Assembly (NCBI RefSeq): GCF_000833575.1
Contig: NZ_CP010827.1
Span: 1,661,993 to 1,725,992, forward strand
Direction of reading: 5' to 3'
DNA length: 64,000 nucleotides
Origin: Corynebacterium singulare
GTDB lineage: Bacteria > Actinomycetota > Actinomycetes > Mycobacteriales > Mycobacteriaceae
The position numbers were made by a program, and so were the translations under genes. Each line of letters opens with the position of its first letter. Within the stretch, counting starts at the first letter, position 1. Of the stretch, positions 1-8,549 are shown in pieces. The notes under the pieces are model-generated. The model did no database searches. It saw nothing but the letters and a program-made list of their open reading frames with translations, and had not been told where the DNA came from.

Positions 1-726
1 CAAGCACTCATTGACGCAGGGCTGCACTACATTTTGTCGGTGAAAACCCCCACCGTGCCAGAGGTAATTGAAACCTGGCGGCGGGAAAACCCCGGTGAAG
101 ACTACACCCACGGCCAGATCTGGACACAAGCCTCGGCAAGCGATGGGCGCAAACACACAACCCCGAATACGGTGACGCATTACCAGTACTCCCACGATCG
201 GGCTAGGCGCAGCCTGCGCGGAATCAAAGAGCAAGTCGCAAAAGCTAAACGGGCTGTTGACGGCGATATCGCTATCAAGCGTAACCGCTATATCGATCTT
301 TCCGCTCCGAACAAGAAGGTCAACTACGCTCTTGCTGCCAAACACCGAGCCCTAGCCGGAATTAAAGGCTATGAAACCGACCTGACCGCTCTTGACGCCC
401 AGGAGGTTATCGGGCATTACCGCAGGTTATTCAACATTGAGAAATCGTTTCGGATGTCGAAATCAGACCTGAAAGCACGCCCAATCTACGCCAGGAAACA
501 AGACTCGATCACAGCACATCTCAATATTGTGATGGCAGCACTAGCCGTGGCCCACCTGATGGAGACCCGCAGTGGTCAATCCATCAAGCGCCTCGTGAGA
601 ACACTCAAGAAATACCGCAGCTTTCAACTCGTCATTGGTGACGAAACCATTCACGCCGCCGTACCACTCCCGCCCGACCTCACCGCCACCATCCAGGCAA
701 TCACCGGCCACGAACTTCCGCACTAA
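1..726 (+). CDS. IS transposase, C-terminal part (IS1634/IS4-like DDE), cut by the window start
   Basis: The reading frame is open from the first base, so the true start lies outside the window; about 241 codons are visible. The protein is a DDE-type transposase that cuts and joins the ends of its insertion sequence. The C-terminal motif YRRLFNIEKSFRMSKSD carries the catalytic glutamate followed, six residues later, by the conserved lysine of IS4/IS1634-type enzymes. The reading frame ends cleanly with TAA and a short hairpin follows. I cannot see the left end or the terminal inverted repeats, so intactness of the element is unknown. The family assignment rests on the EKSFRMSKSDLKARP block. 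Confidence 0.85.
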   Translation, partial: QALIDAGLHYILSVKTPTVPEVIETWRRENPGEDYTHGQIWTQASASDGRKHTTPNTVTHYQYSHDRARRSLRGIKEQVAKAKRAVDGDIAIKRNRYIDLSAPNKKVNYALAAKHRALAGIKGYETDLTALDAQEVIGHYRRLFNIEKSFRMSKSDLKARPIYARKQDSITAHLNIVMAALAVAHLMETRSGQSIKRLVRTLKKYRSFQLVIGDETIHAAVPLPPDLTATIQAITGHELPH

Positions 727-728
727 AT

Positions 729-745
729 TGGCCTAAGTCAGGCCA
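729..745. terminator. Short hairpin after the transposase gene
   Basis: TGGCCT and AGGCCA form a perfect 6-bp stem with a 5-nt loop, three bases after the transposase stop. There is no T-run, so it is a weak terminator at best, or part of the right end of the insertion sequence. Confidence 0.35.
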
Positions 746-972
746 TGAGTAGTGGCGTGTGCTCGGGGCGACGGCCTTCGGCAGGGAGCAGGGCCACGAC
801 AGCTAGCGCGGCAGCACCCGCTCCTGGCCCAGTTGTGAGCACTGAGAGCAAAATCCCAACGACAAGGCGATGAACACAAGCACCAGCGCCTGCAACGACC
901 ACGGATTCGGAGCTGGGTACGCTTCCTTCTGCGGCGGCGCGTTGGGTTCAGCACCTACAAGAGAACACTGCT
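738..972 (-). pseudogene. Decayed small membrane-protein gene next to the IS
   Basis: On the minus strand one frame reads about 40 residues ending in a hydrophobic run (PWSLQALVLVFIALSLGF, from about 952). The protein-like sequence then continues only in another frame (LLSVLTTGPGAGAAALAVVALLP, ending at a TGA at 738-740). Together they look like a two-segment membrane protein broken by one frameshift near 840. No plausible ATG or GTG start exists in the upstream frame, so the N-terminus is also damaged. The family is not recognised. The nearby IS element makes decay plausible, but a chance reading cannot be excluded. Confidence 0.35.
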
Positions 973-1080
973 GGGTTACGCATCACGCCTTAGGTAAATA
1001 TGCAGGAGGTCTCCTTCTTTGCGGGGGACGTTGTCCACTGTTCTGGTTCTCCCCTGCAGATCCGATGTCGCGTCGTGAGC

Positions 1081-1791
1081 CTAATCGTCGAGACCAGCTG
1101 CGATAGCATCGGCAATCTGATCGATGATTTCCTTGTCCCCTACAGCACCGCTCACCGTGATGGAAGCACCTTGAGTGGCACCGAGCGACATCAGCATCAT
1201 CGCCGAGTCTGCCTCGGCTTCTTCACCGCCGAAGGCAATGGTGATGTCGCCCTCAGCCTCCGCGGCGATCTCAGCAACCTTCGACGCGGGACGGGCGTGG
1301 AGTCCTGCTTCATCGGTCACCGTCACTGCGCGGGAATACTCACCGTCACTGTTCGTTCCACGTTCACTATCTGCTTCTGCAGATTTGGCGTCCTGTGGCG
1401 CAGCGAAAACCTCGATTGCCCTTCCTGCGGCCGCGGACACAGCGTCTAGATCGTCACCTTGCTGGGCGGCGGTAGCAGCAGCGATGGCTGCTTCCACCAA
1501 CGGGGCATCAACAAACCGAACCGAGTCATCCTCTAGGAACTCAAGTACAGATTCCACAGTCATCGTGGCCGATCCCAAGTCAGTGAGCACAACCACACCT
1601 AAGTCTTGTCCAAGGACTTCCTTAATGGCTCCTTCAATGAGGTCATAAGACGTGCCGATTCCGCCGCCCTCGAGGCCGCCGGCAGCGCGGATTGTGACAT
1701 CGGCCGCCATTTGGGTCGAAAGCTCCGCCAAGCCTTCTGCGAGCTTTGCCGAGTGTGACACCAGAACAAGTCCTACTATTGGCTGGGCCAT
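1081..1791 (-). CDS. dhaM: PTS-dependent dihydroxyacetone kinase phosphoryl donor DhaM
   Basis: DhaM passes phosphate from the PTS to the ADP bound on DhaL, so that DhaK/DhaL can phosphorylate dihydroxyacetone. Two domains are visible in 236 residues. An EIIA-mannose-like domain (about 1-130) has its phosphorylatable His13 in LVSHSAKLAEG. An HPr-like domain (about 152-236) has His165 in GLHARPAS. The EI-like domain found in the longer E. coli protein is absent, so phosphate must come from separate EI, presumably the ptsI product at 30092-31777. It is the last gene of dhaKLM and starts 2 bp after dhaL. Confidence 0.93.
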   Translation of the reverse strand: MAQPIVGLVLVSHSAKLAEGLAELSTQMAADVTIRAAGGLEGGGIGTSYDLIEGAIKEVLGQDLGVVVLTDLGSATMTVESVLEFLEDDSVRFVDAPLVEAAIAAATAAQQGDDLDAVSAAAGRAIEVFAAPQDAKSAEADSERGTNSDGEYSRAVTVTDEAGLHARPASKVAEIAAEAEGDITIAFGGEEAEADSAMMLMSLGATQGASITVSGAVGDKEIIDQIADAIAAGLDD

Positions 1792-1793
1792 GG

Positions 1794-2450
1794 CTACGTC
1801 TCCTGTCCCGCGGTCTCGGCAGCATCGGCCGCCGCGGCAATGAAGAGAGCCGTGGATGCGGCACCTGGATCCTTATGCCCAACCGAGCGCTCGCCCAAGT
1901 AGGATGCTCTCCCCTTGGTGGCAACCATCGGGACAGTGGCCTCCGCGCCCTCCGCTGCAGCCTCTGCTGCAGCGCGCAGAACTTCCGCGGGGTTGTGGCC
2001 GGCGTCGGCCGCGTGACGGGCGGCGCGTGCGGCTGGTGCCCACGCGTCCACCATGGTCTTTTCCCCTTCTGTGGCCTTGCCGCGAGTTGTGATTCCCTCC
2101 AGCGCAGCTTCGATGATGCTTGCTGTTGTCGGAGCGTCGAGGTCACCGGTACCAGCGGCTTTGGCAGCACGCAGGAAGGCTGTGCCCAGTAACGGGCCGG
2201 ATGCACCGCCGACCGTGGACATAAGGGTTTTAGCGGTGAGTTTGAGCACTTCAGCGACGGTGGAGCCGTCCGCGGTGGTCTCGTCGGTCACTGCGCCAAC
2301 GACGGCTCGGAAGCCACGGTCGACGTTTTCGCCATGGTCACTATCACCAATCACGCGGTCAAGTTCGATGAGCTCCTCGCGGTGCTCGTGGGCAGCGGCA
2401 GCACAGTTATTTATCCACGCCTGTGCCCAGTCAGTTGAAAGGTTGGTCAT
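1794..2450 (-). CDS. dhaL: Dihydroxyacetone kinase ADP-binding subunit DhaL
   Basis: DhaL holds ADP-Mg as a permanently bound cofactor that is rephosphorylated by DhaM and transfers phosphate to the substrate on DhaK. The protein has 218 residues, about the usual length for a stand-alone DhaL. The nucleotide/magnesium motif GDSDHGENVDRG near residues 35-46 is present, followed by a glycine-rich STVGGASGPLLGT segment. It lies between dhaK and dhaM with 2-bp gaps on each side, which indicates a translationally coupled operon. The product would act in the cytoplasm in glycerol/dihydroxyacetone use. Confidence 0.93.
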   Translation of the reverse strand: MTNLSTDWAQAWINNCAAAAHEHREELIELDRVIGDSDHGENVDRGFRAVVGAVTDETTADGSTVAEVLKLTAKTLMSTVGGASGPLLGTAFLRAAKAAGTGDLDAPTTASIIEAALEGITTRGKATEGEKTMVDAWAPAARAARHAADAGHNPAEVLRAAAEAAAEGAEATVPMVATKGRASYLGERSVGHKDPGAASTALFIAAAADAAETAGQET

Positions 2451-2452
2451 GG

Positions 2453-3454
2453 TTACACTCCTTGGCGTAGAGCAGCCGTGTGGCAGGGGGCGTCGAAAAG
2501 GGCAAGGTCGTCGTCGTCAGCGCGCATGATGCTGACAGAACAGCCCGCCATGTCAAGGCTAGTGACGAAGTTGCCCACGAGAGAGCGCTCAATTGTCACG
2601 CCGATCTCCGTCAGGCGCTGAGACACGCGGCGATAGACCACGTAGAGCTCGGAGGCTGGAGTGCCGCCCATACCATTCACTACGACGATGGTGCGCTCGC
2701 CTTCCTTGAGTTCTAAGTCCGCCACAATCGGGTCCAAGAGGTGGTCAGTGACATCATCAGCGGAAACAAGCGGGATTTCCTTGCGTCCGGGCTCGCCATG
2801 GATGCCAACGCCAAGTTCAACCTCGTCATCACCCAAGTCGAAGGACGGCTTGCCCACGTGCGGGACGGTACAGGCCGTCAGTGCTGCGCCCATGGTAGCG
2901 GTGTTCTCCACCACCTTCTTTGCCACCTCAGTCACCGCAGCGATGTCATCGCCGCGCTCCGCCGCGGCACCGGCTAGCTTTTCCACGAGGAGGGTGCCAG
3001 CGACGCCACGGCGACCGGCGGTGAACGTGGAGTCTTCAACAGCCACGTCATCATCAACAATGACCTGGCTAACCTCAATGTCATCGAACTCTGCGAGTTC
3101 GGCAGCTGTGTCAAAATTGAGGACATCGCCGGTGTAGTTCTTCACGATGTAAAGCACACCCGCGCCTGCATTGACTGCTTCGGTGGCAGCTTGGATGGCA
3201 TCGGGAGTCGGTGAGGTGAACATGGCCCCCGGTACAGCGGCATCCAGCATGCCGTGCCCCACAAATCCTGCGTGGAGCGGCTCGTGCCCAGAGCCACCTC
3301 CCGATACAATCGCGACCTTGCCGTCGTTCTTCTTGTCTTTACGGGCAACGAAAAGCGGATCCGTCGCGCGCGTGACGATGTCGCTGTGTGCGAGGGCAAA
3401 CCCCTCAACCGATTCAGCAACGACGTTCTCAGGTGAGTTGATGAGCTTTTTCAT
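2453..3454 (-). CDS. dhaK: Dihydroxyacetone kinase substrate-binding subunit DhaK
   Basis: DhaK binds dihydroxyacetone covalently through a histidine hemiaminal. That residue is expected in GVGIHGEPG, which is present; the SGGGSGHEP motif near the N-terminus is also family-typical. The ATG at 3454 (MKKLINSPENVV) gives 333 residues and sits 7 nt after AAGGAG. An upstream in-frame start at 3490 would add 12 unconserved residues. It is first in the dhaK-dhaL-dhaM operon. The ~140 bp upstream contains a candidate promoter but no site I can assign to a named regulator. Confidence 0.93.
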   Translation of the reverse strand: MKKLINSPENVVAESVEGFALAHSDIVTRATDPLFVARKDKKNDGKVAIVSGGGSGHEPLHAGFVGHGMLDAAVPGAMFTSPTPDAIQAATEAVNAGAGVLYIVKNYTGDVLNFDTAAELAEFDDIEVSQVIVDDDVAVEDSTFTAGRRGVAGTLLVEKLAGAAAERGDDIAAVTEVAKKVVENTATMGAALTACTVPHVGKPSFDLGDDEVELGVGIHGEPGRKEIPLVSADDVTDHLLDPIVADLELKEGERTIVVVNGMGGTPASELYVVYRRVSQRLTEIGVTIERSLVGNFVTSLDMAGCSVSIMRADDDDLALFDAPCHTAALRQGV

Positions 3455-3595
3455 CATCCATCTCCTTGGAGTTTCTTTGCCCTGAGGCACATGTTCAGGA
3501 TGATGCCGAGCTTACACGCGATACAATAAGTAACACCGTTCACTTCGTGGGGCCTGAGATACCTCTGCACCGTCTTCCAGTGCCTTAGATAGGCG

Positions 3596-5401
3596 TCACC
3601 ACTTCCGCAGATAGTCAATTCGCTCGCGTAACTGGTCTGCGTCGCACAACGCGGTGGGCGGCCCACCGCAGGCCTTGCGCGCCTCCGTGTGAATCGCGCC
3701 GTGGGGACGGCCAGTGCGCTGAGCGGTGATCGACACGACTGTGTTGAGTTCCTTACGAAGGGCCGAGATCTCGTCAACAACGCCAGCGTCGGAACCCGCA
3801 GTGCTTGGCGACGTCCCCCCAGCACCCCCTGCTGCCCGATTCTTCGGGGCATGCGGAGTGCCATAGAGCTTGCGACGCTGCTCCGCGGCAGCCTCTGCAG
3901 CCCGGCGCGCCTTCTCCTCTGCCTCGCGGCGGTCCATTTCTTCCGACTGCTTCTTGCGAAGGAGATCCTTGACCTGGTCAGCGTCAAGGAGTCCCGGAAT
4001 TCCGAGGAAGTCCTCGTCCTCATCGGTGATGGCCCCTGTGTTGAACTGGGAGCCGTTGTAGAGCAGACCCGAGAATTCTGCTTCGGCGCCAAGGGATTCG
4101 TAGGAGGGTTCGAGCACGTCAGGTTCGGACTTCTTTTGGTTGGCCTCTTCGAGTAGCTCATCGTCCCAGCCTTCCTTGTCGGGGTTCTTCTCCCCTCCCA
4201 GGACGTGATCGCGTTGTTTCTCCATGTTCTCGGCCAAGCCCAACAAAACGGGCACGGAGGGCAGGAAGACGGAAGCGGTTTCGCCCGGCATGCGGGAGCG
4301 CACGAAGCGACCGATGGCCTGGGCGAAAAAGAGCGGGGTCGAGGCGGAGGTGGCGTACACGCCCACGGCGAGGCGGGGAACGTCAACACCTTCAGACACC
4401 ATGCGCACAGCCACCATCCACTCGTCGGTGGACTCAGAGAATTCAGCAATGCGTGCCGAGGAGCCCGGGTCATCAGACAGAATCACCGAGACCGGTGTGT
4501 TGGAGATCTGTTTGAGGATCTTGGCGTAGGCACGGGCTGTCGTTGTGTCGGTAGCGAGGACGAGTCCACCGGCGTCCGGCATATTGCGGCGCATCTGCAT
4601 CAGCCGGGTGTGCGCAGCGTGTAAGACGGTGGGGATCCATTCGCCCTTGGGGTCGAGGGCCGTGCGCCAAGCGCGGGCGGTCTGCTCCGGGTTGAGGATG
4701 TCCCCTAGGCGCGCTGCGTGTTCCTCGCCGGCGCTATCGCGCCAACGGGATTCGCCCGAGTAGCTGAGGAAGACAACGGGGCGCACGACGCCGTCGGCAA
4801 GCGCATCGCCATAGCCATACGTGTGGTCGGAGCGGGAGACAAGGTGGCCTTCCCCATCTTCCTCATAACGCACAAACGGAATCTGCGAATCATCTGAGCG
4901 GAAGGGAGTACCCGTCAAGGCCAGGCGGTGCTCGGCGTCGTCATAAGCTTCGCGCACACCGTCACCCCAACTTTTCGCGTCACCTGCGTGGTGAATCTCA
5001 TCGAGGATCACCAACGTGCGCCGCGCCGAGGCCACCGCGCGGTGTTTGTAGGGGTGCATACCCACCTGTGCGTAGGTCACCACGACTCCATCCATGGCAG
5101 GATTCACGCCAGAAGAGTTGGTGAATTTCGGGTCTAGCGCCAGCCCCACGCGGGAGGCAGCTTCGGACCACTGCACCTTGAGGTGTTCCGTTGGTACGAC
5201 CACGATGACGCGCTCGACGGTGCGGTCCGCCATGAGTTCGGTGGCTACGCGCAGGGCGAAGGTGGTCTTACCTGCGCCCGGTGTTGCCACCGCCATAAAA
5301 TCCTTCGGCTTGGCGGCAAGGAACTTATCCAGTGCCGCGCGCTGCCACACACGCAAAGAACCGTTATTGGCAAATCTTCGTGCTGATGACTGTGTTGACA
5401 C
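3596..5401 (-). CDS. DEAD/DEAH-box superfamily II helicase
   Basis: This is a 601-residue SF2 helicase-like ATPase. Motifs in order: Walker A ATPGAGKT (39-46), DEIH (134-137), LTGTPFR (motif III region) and QAIGRFVR (motif VI). The C-terminal 150 residues are charged, with an E/R-rich coiled-coil segment (about 480-515). Substrate and role are unknown; related ORFs are annotated simply as DNA or RNA helicases. The start is GTG at 5401. A GATAGT -10-like hexamer lies 8 nt upstream with no ribosome binding site between, so the mRNA may be leaderless. Confidence 0.85.
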   Translation of the reverse strand: MSTQSSARRFANNGSLRVWQRAALDKFLAAKPKDFMAVATPGAGKTTFALRVATELMADRTVERVIVVVPTEHLKVQWSEAASRVGLALDPKFTNSSGVNPAMDGVVVTYAQVGMHPYKHRAVASARRTLVILDEIHHAGDAKSWGDGVREAYDDAEHRLALTGTPFRSDDSQIPFVRYEEDGEGHLVSRSDHTYGYGDALADGVVRPVVFLSYSGESRWRDSAGEEHAARLGDILNPEQTARAWRTALDPKGEWIPTVLHAAHTRLMQMRRNMPDAGGLVLATDTTTARAYAKILKQISNTPVSVILSDDPGSSARIAEFSESTDEWMVAVRMVSEGVDVPRLAVGVYATSASTPLFFAQAIGRFVRSRMPGETASVFLPSVPVLLGLAENMEKQRDHVLGGEKNPDKEGWDDELLEEANQKKSEPDVLEPSYESLGAEAEFSGLLYNGSQFNTGAITDEDEDFLGIPGLLDADQVKDLLRKKQSEEMDRREAEEKARRAAEAAAEQRRKLYGTPHAPKNRAAGGAGGTSPSTAGSDAGVVDEISALRKELNTVVSITAQRTGRPHGAIHTEARKACGGPPTALCDADQLRERIDYLRKW

Positions 5402-5551
5402 GGTCAGCGACTATCCCCCTCTAGTTATCCCAAAATCCCGAAACTATGTTGATTTTTCTGCGCAGGTGTGAGCCTCGTGGAACTGCTCATACCCGAAGCA
5501 CGTTCCCTCGTACCTGACAACCAGATGCTCCGCGCAGGGAACGGAGGCACT

Positions 5552-5791
5552 TTAGCGGCGGCGCAGGCTCTTGTATTCGCGCTCGCAGTCAGGACACACG
5601 GGTGAACCAGGCTTGGCTTGCTTGGTCACCGGGAAGGTCTCGCCGCACAGGGCAACGACGTACTTTCCGTTGACCGCGGAATCGAGGATCTGGTTCTTCT
5701 TGACGTAGTGGAAGAACTTCGGGGTGTCATCACCCGTGGACGTATCCTCACGAACATCTGGACGTTCAATAGTCTTAGTCGTCGTACTCAC
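5552..5791 (-). CDS. DUF3039 family small protein
   Basis: A short (79-residue) actinobacterial protein beginning MSTTTKTIERPDVRED. It contains a Cys in VALCGET and a CPDC pair near the C-terminus, so a small zinc-ribbon-like fold is likely. The same kind of gene stands beside the sigB/ideR region in mycobacteria. The GTG at 5791 fits the conserved N-terminus; an ATG at 5803 would add four residues. Neither has an ideal ribosome binding site. Function is unknown. It is divergent from the DUF3099 gene. Confidence 0.75.
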   Translation of the reverse strand: MSTTTKTIERPDVREDTSTGDDTPKFFHYVKKNQILDSAVNGKYVVALCGETFPVTKQAKPGSPVCPDCEREYKSLRRR

Positions 5792-5851
5792 GCCCCCTAT
5801 CATGCCGTATCGGTATCGAAGTTGGCGAGTCCTCCCGCTACCCTAGTGAGC

Positions 5852-6304
5852 ATGACCCCAACGAACTCGCGCGATAACGCAGACCTATCCCCACAATCGG
5901 GGCGGAAACGTGGCCGAGTGTTTGGGCGTGAAACCCACCTCATCACCTCGGCCAAACTCGCCCCTGGGCAGGATCGGCATCGCCGCGAGGTTATCTATTT
6001 TGTGCTGCAGTTCTTGCGTATTCCTTCCCTTATCCTTGCGGGAATTATGGCCTACGCCTGGCAGTGGTGGATTCCGGCCGCGATTGTCGTAGCCGTTACG
6101 TTTCCCCTGCCATGGATTGCCGTCGTCATTGGCAACAGTCGCGGCCAGAAGAAAGACAAGCGTGAAAAGTCGGTGTACAAACCTGCTCTGGCACGCCAGA
6201 TGGCGCAAGCTCAGCGGGAGCAACTGGAGCAGCGTGCACGCGGAGCGCTGCCTGACGCTCAGCAGGCCTCGACACCGGACACGATTGACCATGATGATGA
6301 ATAG
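5852..6304 (+). CDS. DUF3099 family membrane protein
   Basis: A 150-residue protein with two closely spaced hydrophobic segments (about 48-85: FVLQFLRIPSLILAGIMAYA and WWIPAAIVVAVTFPLPWIAVV). These are flanked by a basic N-terminus (GRKRGRVFGRE) and a charged, Lys/Gln-rich cytoplasmic C-terminus. The ATG at 5852 is preferred. A TACCCT -10-like hexamer lies 7 nt upstream and there is no ribosome binding site, suggesting a leaderless start. Its position upstream of sigB matches the mycobacterial order. Function is unknown. Confidence 0.75.
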   Translation: MTPTNSRDNADLSPQSGRKRGRVFGRETHLITSAKLAPGQDRHRREVIYFVLQFLRIPSLILAGIMAYAWQWWIPAAIVVAVTFPLPWIAVVIGNSRGQKKDKREKSVYKPALARQMAQAQREQLEQRARGALPDAQQASTPDTIDHDDE

Positions 6305-6334
6305 CCAGCTCGTTACTGAATGTAAGGATTGATC

Positions 6335-7912
6335 TTGACCACGCATGATTCCTCACCCTTCGGCCCAGCCATGAATCCGGATCACCCCGTCGCGGAGGTG
6401 GCCACGGAGCTGGCCCACGCGCTTAGCAGCGCGGGTTTTACGGCCGACGGCATCGCTGGGCACCTAGGCCCTGAGTACACCGAAGCTTTACACCGCGGAG
6501 AGCCTGCAGCTGTAGCGCTAGGCGCGAGCGGCGATTCTGGTCTAGATCACCTCATCCGTATCTTCGTACTGCACGAGCACGTGCCAGCGACTCTTCTGTC
6601 TGATGTCCTTGGGGCCCGCTTGGCCGCCAAGCTTCTGGATTCGGGGGTGGCCGAAACCGACGAACACGGAACCGTGTTCGTGGCCTACGACATCCGCCCG
6701 CATGTCATCGTAGGACGCAACCGTCTGGTGTTCTCTGATGTTGATGCCTCCCTTGTTGATCATGTTCCGGGGCCCGATCATGTGCTGGGAGTAGGCTCGG
6801 CCAGCCTCTCCCTGCTGCATTCAACGCCGACGTCCCCTGTGAGCTCTGTGCTGGATCTGGGCACCGGTTCTGGAGTGCAGTTGTTGGGTCAGCTGGATTC
6901 TGCCGAACGCATTGTGGCCACGGATGTCCATGAACGCGCCCTCGACCTAGCACGCGCCACAGTCACGGCTGCCGGGGCGACTCAACGCGTGGATCTGCGG
7001 GGTGGTTCCTGGTTCGAGCCCGTAGCTGGCGAGCGTTTCGACCGGATTGTGGCTAACCCACCCTTTGTTGTGGGCCTGCCGGAGGTCGGCCATGTCTATC
7101 GCGATTCGGGGCTTAACCTCGATGGTGCAAGTGAACTTGTCGTTTCGCAGGTTACCGAGCACCTCAACCCGGGTGGCACGGCCCACCTGTTAGCCGCATG
7201 GGTGCACCAGGGTGAGGAGTCCTGGCAGCAGCGCGTCGCCTCGTGGCTGCCGGACACCGGAGTGGCGGCGTGGATCATTCAGCGTGACGTTGCCGATCCC
7301 GCACTGTATGTCTCCACGTGGCTCACCGATGAGTCCGTCGATGTCCGCAGCGCTGAGGGCCGAGCCCGCTCGCGCGAATGGCTGCAGCATTTCCACGACA
7401 ATGAGGTCACTGGTATCGGATTTGGTTTCGTGGCTATCCAGCGCATTGGGGATGATGAGCCTTCGGACATTTTGGCTGAAGATATGTCCCAGCCCGTCGT
7501 CGATCCGTTAGGCCCGGAGGTTGAGGAATACTTTGCCCGTGTGGAGTGGCTGCGCGGTCTGGTGCCTGGTGAATTGGAAACCAAACACGTGCAGCTACGC
7601 CCTGGCGTGGCCCGTGAGGACATCGCCCTACCCGATACCGAGATAGGCATGGGTTTTGAGCGCGCCGCGTTGCGCCTTACCCGGACCGATGGCCCACGCT
7701 GGCAGCATGACATCGATGAGCACCTGGCCGCCATCGTTGCAGGCTTGAACCCGCAGGGCTTGAGCATCGGCGAAACCATCGGGCTCTACGCCGCGGCGCA
7801 AGGCTATGACGAAGCTGCGCTTGTCGACGCCGCCCTTCCCGCCATCGTCGACCTCATTCGTCACGGCTTGCTCATCCCCACAGAACTGCTGGCTTTTAGC
7901 AACACCGATTAG
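6335..7912 (+). CDS. Class I SAM-dependent methyltransferase with N-terminal extension
   Basis: 525 residues. A central Rossmann methyltransferase has the SAM motif VLDLGTGSGVQLL and the NPPF motif (IVANPPFVVGLPE). NPPF/NPPY is typical of enzymes that modify amide or exocyclic amino nitrogens in glutamine, DNA or RNA (HemK/RsmC/TrmN-like). The substrate cannot be read from the sequence. The N-terminal ~150 and C-terminal ~170 residues are actinobacterial extensions. The start is TTG: the codon at 6335 lies 6 nt after AAGGA and fits better than the TTG at 6329. Confidence 0.8.
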   Translation: MTTHDSSPFGPAMNPDHPVAEVATELAHALSSAGFTADGIAGHLGPEYTEALHRGEPAAVALGASGDSGLDHLIRIFVLHEHVPATLLSDVLGARLAAKLLDSGVAETDEHGTVFVAYDIRPHVIVGRNRLVFSDVDASLVDHVPGPDHVLGVGSASLSLLHSTPTSPVSSVLDLGTGSGVQLLGQLDSAERIVATDVHERALDLARATVTAAGATQRVDLRGGSWFEPVAGERFDRIVANPPFVVGLPEVGHVYRDSGLNLDGASELVVSQVTEHLNPGGTAHLLAAWVHQGEESWQQRVASWLPDTGVAAWIIQRDVADPALYVSTWLTDESVDVRSAEGRARSREWLQHFHDNEVTGIGFGFVAIQRIGDDEPSDILAEDMSQPVVDPLGPEVEEYFARVEWLRGLVPGELETKHVQLRPGVAREDIALPDTEIGMGFERAALRLTRTDGPRWQHDIDEHLAAIVAGLNPQGLSIGETIGLYAAAQGYDEAALVDAALPAIVDLIRHGLLIPTELLAFSNTD

Positions 7913-7956
7913 GCCCCGGTCTGAGTGAACACCAAGGTAGAAAGGAACCTTAAAGT

Positions 7957-8430
7957 ATGCGCGCTGTACTGACCCGCGTGTCCGAAGCCTCCGTCACCGT
8001 CGACGGTGACATCGTAGGCGCCATTAACTGTGCAGATACCGGAGGAATTCTGGCTCTTGTTGGTGTATCCCGTGAGGACGTGGAAGCCGATTCGAGCACT
8101 GACGCCACTGGCCCGTCCTTGGCCGAGCGTATGGACACCATGGCCCGCAAAATTGCGGAACTGCGCATCCTCGACGGTGAAACTAGCGTCATCGACGCGG
8201 AGGCTCCGGTACTTCTGGTGAGCCAATTCACGCTGTATGGCCGCACCGCCAAGGGCCGTCGCCCCTCTTGGTCCGATGCGGCACCTGGCGATGCCGCTGA
8301 ACCTGTCATTCAGGGAGTGGCTCAGCGTCTGCGCGATCGAGGCATTCACGTCGAAGAAGGACGCTTCGGCGCACTGATGCGAGTCTCCTCAGTCAACGAA
8401 GGTCCCTTTACTGTGCTGGTTGAAGTGTGA
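7957..8430 (+). CDS. dtd: D-aminoacyl-tRNA deacylase
   Basis: This enzyme hydrolyses D-aminoacyl-tRNAs (for example D-Tyr-tRNA) and so proofreads chirality in translation. It has 157 residues, about the family length with a small insert ([11 protein letters not shown]). The N-terminus [17 protein letters not shown] and the catalytic-loop motif SQFTLYG are characteristic. The second signature near the C-terminus reads NEGPFT instead of the usual NxGPVT. An AAGGAA sequence stands upstream of the ATG. It lies 44 bp after the methyltransferase gene. Confidence 0.93.
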   Translation: MRAVLTRVSEASVTVDGDIVGAINCADTGGILALVGVSREDVEADSSTDATGPSLAERMDTMARKIAELRILDGETSVIDAEAPVLLVSQFTLYGRTAKGRRPSWSDAAPGDAAEPVIQGVAQRLRDRGIHVEEGRFGALMRVSSVNEGPFTVLVEV

Positions 8431-8485
8431 TTTACACCCCCAAATGGGCCTAGTGCGGCGGGTGTCCTAACAAATTTTCGCTCTC

Positions 8486-8514
8486 GGGAACTAACCGCGC
8501 TTAAGCGTCGTTGT
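8486..8514 (+). promoter_or_regulatory. Probable SigH-dependent promoter of sigB
   Basis: GGGAACT (8486-8492) and CGTTGT (8509-8514), with 19 nt between GGAA and GTT, match the GGAA/GTT pattern of corynebacterial SigH promoters. It ends 35 bp before the sigB start. Control of sigB by SigH during heat and oxidative stress is established in C. glutamicum; that it holds here is inference. Confidence 0.7.
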
Positions 8515-8549
8515 AGGGGTGTACCAGGCCGCAACTTAGGAGGCATGAG

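Noticed and set aside
870..1449. ORFs on the plus strand opposite and downstream of dhaM
   Set aside because: Composition is atypical and they lie mostly antisense to dhaM.
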